Shown here piece after piece: positions 22,974 to 25,363 of a stretch of 25,363 nucleotides of DNA. Each line of letters opens with the position of its first letter. The first letter of the stretch is position 1. The position numbers and the translations under genes were made by a program. Source of the stretch: Bacillota bacterium. GTDB taxonomy: Bacteria; Bacillota; Clostridia; Acetivibrionales; DTU013. The DNA is taken from assembly GCA_023409615.1 (NCBI GenBank), contig JAEYRF010000013.1:1-25363 (forward strand). The letters are read 5' to 3'. Under the pieces are notes generated by a model. The model did no database searches and had not been told where the DNA came from. It was given only the letters and a program-made list of their open reading frames with translations.

Positions 22974-23007
22974 TTGACAAATAAGACTCGAGTAATTATA
23001 ATCGAGT
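22974..23007 (+). promoter_or_regulatory. Consensus sigma-A promoter with an operator-like inverted repeat over the -10
   Basis: TTGACA (22974-22979), a 17-base spacer and TATAAT (22997-23002) form a perfect consensus promoter. ACTCGA (22986-22991) and TCGAGT (23002-23007) are an inverted repeat flanking and touching the -10 box, as expected for a repressor site. It drives the HTH-ATPase module and probably the relaxase. It lies between divergent genes. Confidence 0.8.
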
Positions 23008-23065
23008 TACAGTAGCATCATATCACACTCAGTCTATTATGTCAATACTAATTTAGGAGGAAAAA

Positions 23066-23275
23066 ATGAAAAACACAGACATGTACAATGACCTGCCAAA
23101 CATCCTAAACGCGGACCAGTTGGCCTCAACTCTCGGAGTATCCCGGGCGAGAGCTTATCAGCTTCTCAACACAGCGGATTTCCCTACGCTGAAAATCGGA
23201 AAACGCAAGCTCGTACCAAAAGACAAGCTCATAGCGTGGATTGACCAGCACACCGGGGGTGGTGCCATTGCATGA
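23066..23275 (+). CDS. Excisionase-family helix-turn-helix protein
   Basis: 69 residues with a MerR-like winged-helix signature: ILNADQLASTLGVSRARAYQLLNTADFPTLKIGKRKLVPKDKLIAWID. Such proteins act as recombination directionality factors (Xis) or small DNA-binding regulators, and here the element context makes excisionase the first guess. An AGGAGG ribosome binding site precedes the ATG. It overlaps the ATPase gene start, so the two are probably co-translated. It follows a strong promoter, and it could itself bind the inverted repeat there. Confidence 0.8.
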   Translation: MKNTDMYNDLPNILNADQLASTLGVSRARAYQLLNTADFPTLKIGKRKLVPKDKLIAWIDQHTGGGAIA

Positions 23276-24425
23276 GTATGAAAAAGAAAAACCGGCTATC
23301 CCGGTTCCGCCTGCGCCAACAGACGGGGAACAGCCGCTTTCTAAAAGCTCTGAGCAAAGTATAGCAGAAGAAAATTCCGAAAACAATCCCTCAGAAAAAA
23401 ATTTCGAAGAGATGCTGCGGATGATGCAGCGAATGAACGACCCGGCCTATCTCCATACAGTGTCCATGAATGAACTCTATGAAAATGTTTACCAGAGCAG
23501 ACCGTACATAATCGACGGTCTGCTCTACTCCGGAGCCTATATTCTAGCGGGCGCTCCAAAGATCGGAAAGTCATTTCTTGTGGCACAGCTCGCTTATCAC
23601 ATCAGTATGGGACAAATGCTCTGGAATTACGAGGTACAAAAGGGTACGGTATTGTACCTTGCCCTTGAAGATGATTACCAGCGTTTGCAGGAGCGTATGT
23701 TCCGTATGTTCGGCGTGGAAGGAACGGATAATCTTCACTTTGCCGTCTATGCCAAACAGATCGGAAACGGTCTCGATGAGCAGCTTGAAAAGTTCATGCG
23801 GGAGCACCCGGACACAAAGCTTATTATTATCGACACTTTGCAGAAAATCCGTGAGATCGGCGGCGAGACTTACAGCTACACCAATGATTATGACATTGTT
23901 GGACAAATGAAGAAATTTGCGGACAGGCATGGTATCTGTCTGCTGCTGGTGCATCACACCAGAAAGCAGCCTGCCAGCGACAAGTTTGAAATGATCTCAG
24001 GCACAACCGGTCTTCTCGGCTGCGCTGACGGCGCGTTCCTGCTGCAAAAGGAAAATCGTACAGACCTCAGTGCGACACTGGATATTGTGGGCCGTGATCA
24101 GCCGGATCAGCGGCTTTACCTTCAGCGGGACAAAGAACGTCTTATCTGGATGCTTGACCATGCGGAAACTGAGCTACGGAAAGAGCCACCGGATACGATC
24201 CTGGATTTTCTTTCCCGGCTGGTGACCGCAGAAAATCCGGAATGGTATGGCAGTCCAACGGAACTGGTTGCTGCGCTCGGCCTGGACATAAAGCCCAATG
24301 TGCTTACCCTACGGTTGAACGTAAACGCTGGTCGCCTCATGCAGGAGCATGGTATCCGCTATGAGAGTAGCCGAACCCACTCTGGAAGATTTATCAAGCT
24401 CACCTTTATTTCTCTTGAGGCGTGA
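23268..24425 (+). CDS. RepA-like AAA ATPase (RecA-fold helicase-type) of the mobile element
   Basis: About 386 residues. After a Pro/Glu/Ser-rich tail, the AAA_25/RepA-type core has Walker A GAPKIGKS (residues 95-102), a GTVLYLALEDDYQRLQERM sensor-like strand, Walker B KLIIIDTLQKI and LLLVHHTRK. The C-terminal part (ILDFLSRLV...PTELVAALGLDIKPNVLTLRLN) looks like a winged-helix DNA-binding segment. Such hexameric ATPases act in replication of plasmids and integrative elements. The frame is open from TTG 23241, but a GGGGG at 23255-23259 places TTG 23268 (MHEYEKEK) best; GTG 23259 or 23262 are alternatives. It overlaps the HTH gene by eight bases. Confidence 0.85.
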   Translation: MHEYEKEKPAIPVPPAPTDGEQPLSKSSEQSIAEENSENNPSEKNFEEMLRMMQRMNDPAYLHTVSMNELYENVYQSRPYIIDGLLYSGAYILAGAPKIGKSFLVAQLAYHISMGQMLWNYEVQKGTVLYLALEDDYQRLQERMFRMFGVEGTDNLHFAVYAKQIGNGLDEQLEKFMREHPDTKLIIIDTLQKIREIGGETYSYTNDYDIVGQMKKFADRHGICLLLVHHTRKQPASDKFEMISGTTGLLGCADGAFLLQKENRTDLSATLDIVGRDQPDQRLYLQRDKERLIWMLDHAETELRKEPPDTILDFLSRLVTAENPEWYGSPTELVAALGLDIKPNVLTLRLNVNAGRLMQEHGIRYESSRTHSGRFIKLTFISLEA

Positions 24426-24503
24426 CGATGGTGACGGTCGTGACGATGTTTCCGGGAGCAGTGGTGGTGTTAAAAACACCGTCACCATCGACACGACCGT
24501 CAC
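24422..24503. repeat. Tandem 9-bp repeats with two competing inverted repeats (candidate ori/oriT part)
   Basis: Three 9-base units beginning GTGACG start at 24422, 24431 and 24440. The first overlaps the ATPase stop codon. CGATGGTGACGGT (24426-24438) pairs with ACCGTCACCATCG (24478-24490), and GTGACGGTCGTG (24431-24442) pairs with CACGACCGTCAC (24492-24503). Both stems are perfect and share the left arm, so only one can form at a time. Confidence 0.75.
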
Positions 24504-24835
24504 GGGAGCCCATACGTATCTTCGTCCCCGCGGCACAATCCACAGATTGTACCACGGACAGGCAGAGGGAATATCACAGATTTCCTCTGCCTGTGGACGG
24601 CGGAGTGTTTCGCAAAACAGGCTGCTGTCCGTGCCGCGATTTGCAAAGTGGAGGGACACTTGCAAACCACGGCAGAGGCTTCCGCAGGAGCCGCATACTT
24701 GCCCTCTGCCCGCAGGCAGCCCACGGCACTTTGCAGCCGGTACGGATGAAAGTGTCATAGTGGGTTATTACACTTTGAAAAAGTGCGTTCCCCGGTGGCT
24801 TTCAGCGTATATACAAACTTGAAAAAGGAGGTACG
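24504..24835. other. Highly structured non-coding region upstream of the relaxase
   Basis: No convincing gene. Hairpins seen: ACAATC/GATTGT (24535-24550); a 14-bp stem ACAGGCAGAGGGAA with TTTCCTCTGCCTGT (24558-24594, one G-U); TTTGCAAAGTG with CACTTGCAAA (24640-24666, one bulge); GGCAGAGG with CCTCTGCC (24671-24720) enclosing a GGCTTCC/GGAGCC hairpin; and overlapping AAAGTGT/ACACTTT and CACTTT/AAAGTG stems (about 24750-24785). CACGGACAG (24553-24561) can also pair with CTGTCCGTG (24625-24633). GC content is clearly higher than in the flanking genes. oriT, a single-strand origin or a structured RNA are all possible. Confidence 0.65.
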
Positions 24836-25363
24836 ATGCCAATGGCGAGAAATGATGGTGTTGACCGAATTAGTGCAAGGAACGTCAACCTGTCAAATAC
24901 AAAAATCGGTAACACGCAACGACATAATGAACGAGAAAAAGAATCCTACACAAATCCGGATATTGTGCCGGAACGCTCCGCCTTCAATATCCATTTCAAA
25001 ACACCCGCTGACGATTATGAAAAGATGTTCGCTCAAATGGAAGCTGACAAGGCGATCTCTACCCGTGGCCTGAAAGAGGAGGCCAACCTGTACGGTGAGC
25101 TGATCTTCGATGTGAACTCGGCGTACTTCCACAATCACGGCGGCTATGAATTTGCCACACAGTTTTATGCTGATGCATACAAAGCGGCAATGAAGATTGT
25201 AGGAGGTGAGCAGTATATCCTCTCGGCCGTTATGCACGCCGATGAACGCAATAGAGCCATGTCCGAAGCATTAAAGCAGGATGTTTTCCACTATCATATG
25301 CACGTCGTATATATTCCCGTCGTAGAAAAACAAATCCTTTGGTCGAAGCGATGCAAAGACCCG
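24836..25363 (+). CDS. MobV-type relaxase / plasmid recombination protein (partial at window end)
   Basis: The first 176 residues are visible and the frame is open at the window end. They begin MPMARNDGVDRISARNVNLSN and include SAFNIHFKTPADDYEKMF, a LYGELIFDVNSAYFHNHGGYEFA segment and the metal-site region VMHADERNRAM...VFHYHMHVVYIPVV. His residues in an HxHMH context and an upstream HxDE are what the Pre/MobV family shows in its motif III. The protein should nick at an oriT and allow mobilization by a helper conjugative system. AAGGAGG lies at 24825-24831, so ATG 24842 is an alternative start. The relaxase family together with Int defines this element as an IME or ICE end. Confidence 0.85.
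   Translation, partial: MPMARNDGVDRISARNVNLSNTKIGNTQRHNEREKESYTNPDIVPERSAFNIHFKTPADDYEKMFAQMEADKAISTRGLKEEANLYGELIFDVNSAYFHNHGGYEFATQFYADAYKAAMKIVGGEQYILSAVMHADERNRAMSEALKQDVFHYHMHVVYIPVVEKQILWSKRCKDP

Noticed and set aside
24349..24822. 157-residue plus-strand ORF overlapping the ATPase end and the structured region
   Set aside because: It has no ribosome binding site, starts inside the ATPase gene, is rich in Arg/Pro/Ser as expected from GC-rich repeats, and runs through several hairpins. The opposite-strand frame at 24309-24758 is equally unlikely.
1..25363. CRISPR array or complete insertion sequence
   Set aside because: No regularly spaced direct repeats with unique spacers and no transposase were seen. 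The only regular array is the 5-base triplet run in the trp leader.

Overview
The window comes from the chromosome of a low-to-moderate-GC, endospore-forming, flagellated member of the Clostridia. The evidence is a spoIID / spoIIQ-type M23 / spoIIID / mreB run, a yabG spore protease gene, flagellar rod genes behind a sigma-D-type promoter, and an S-layer-homology (SLH) secreted protein. The order murA-spoIID-M23-spoIIID-mreB/mbl-flgF-flgG matches the arrangement known from Bacillus and many Clostridia. No species call is justified from this window alone.

Layout. 1-222: 3' end of murA with a strong terminator. 321-2833: sporulation genes spoIID, an M23 (SpoIIQ-like) protein and spoIIID. 3080-4114: mreB/mbl with its terminator. 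4212-7586: a sigma-D-type promoter followed by flgF, flgG, a FlgJ-like rod-binding protein and an overlapping membrane-anchored NAGPA-domain protein. 7656-8348 (-): a YkgJ-like cysteine-cluster protein. 8657-10825: a secreted protein with a duplicated YcdB/YcdC-like domain and C-terminal SLH repeats. 10944-12418 (-): yabG and a cytidylate-kinase-like P-loop protein. 12654-17244 (-): the tryptophan operon trpEGDCF without trpB/trpA. 17514-19316 (-): a 600-residue uncharacterised, possibly glycoside-hydrolase-like protein. 19512-19781 (+): a small ACT-like protein. 19909-20331 (-): an N-terminally truncated AraC-type regulator. About 20319 to the window end: one end of an integrative mobilizable element, with a tRNA-Ala(GGC) 3' half, a tyrosine integrase, a DUF6076-like protein, an excisionase-like HTH protein, a RepA-like AAA ATPase, a highly structured non-coding region and a MobV-type relaxase cut by the window end.

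The most notable signal is in the trp operon leader. Between a consensus promoter and an intrinsic terminator just upstream of trpE, the transcript carries 12 consecutive (G/U)AG triplets at exact 5-nt spacing. This is the signature of a TRAP (trp RNA-binding attenuation protein, MtrB) site. A second run of six in-phase triplets fills the trpG-trpD gap and covers the trpD ribosome binding site. Together they suggest two-layer control by one tryptophan-sensing protein: transcription attenuation at trpE and translational block at trpD. No mtrB is in the window, so the regulator itself is inferred.

The second notable region is the mobile element. Its end carries the anticodon-to-CCA half of a tRNA-Ala(GGC), with one T-stem mismatch. 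It abuts an AraC-family gene instead of the 5' half of a tRNA, which suggests a secondary-site insertion or a rearrangement. The ATPase-relaxase gap of about 410 bases is dense in overlapping inverted repeats and is a candidate oriT, replication origin or structured RNA.
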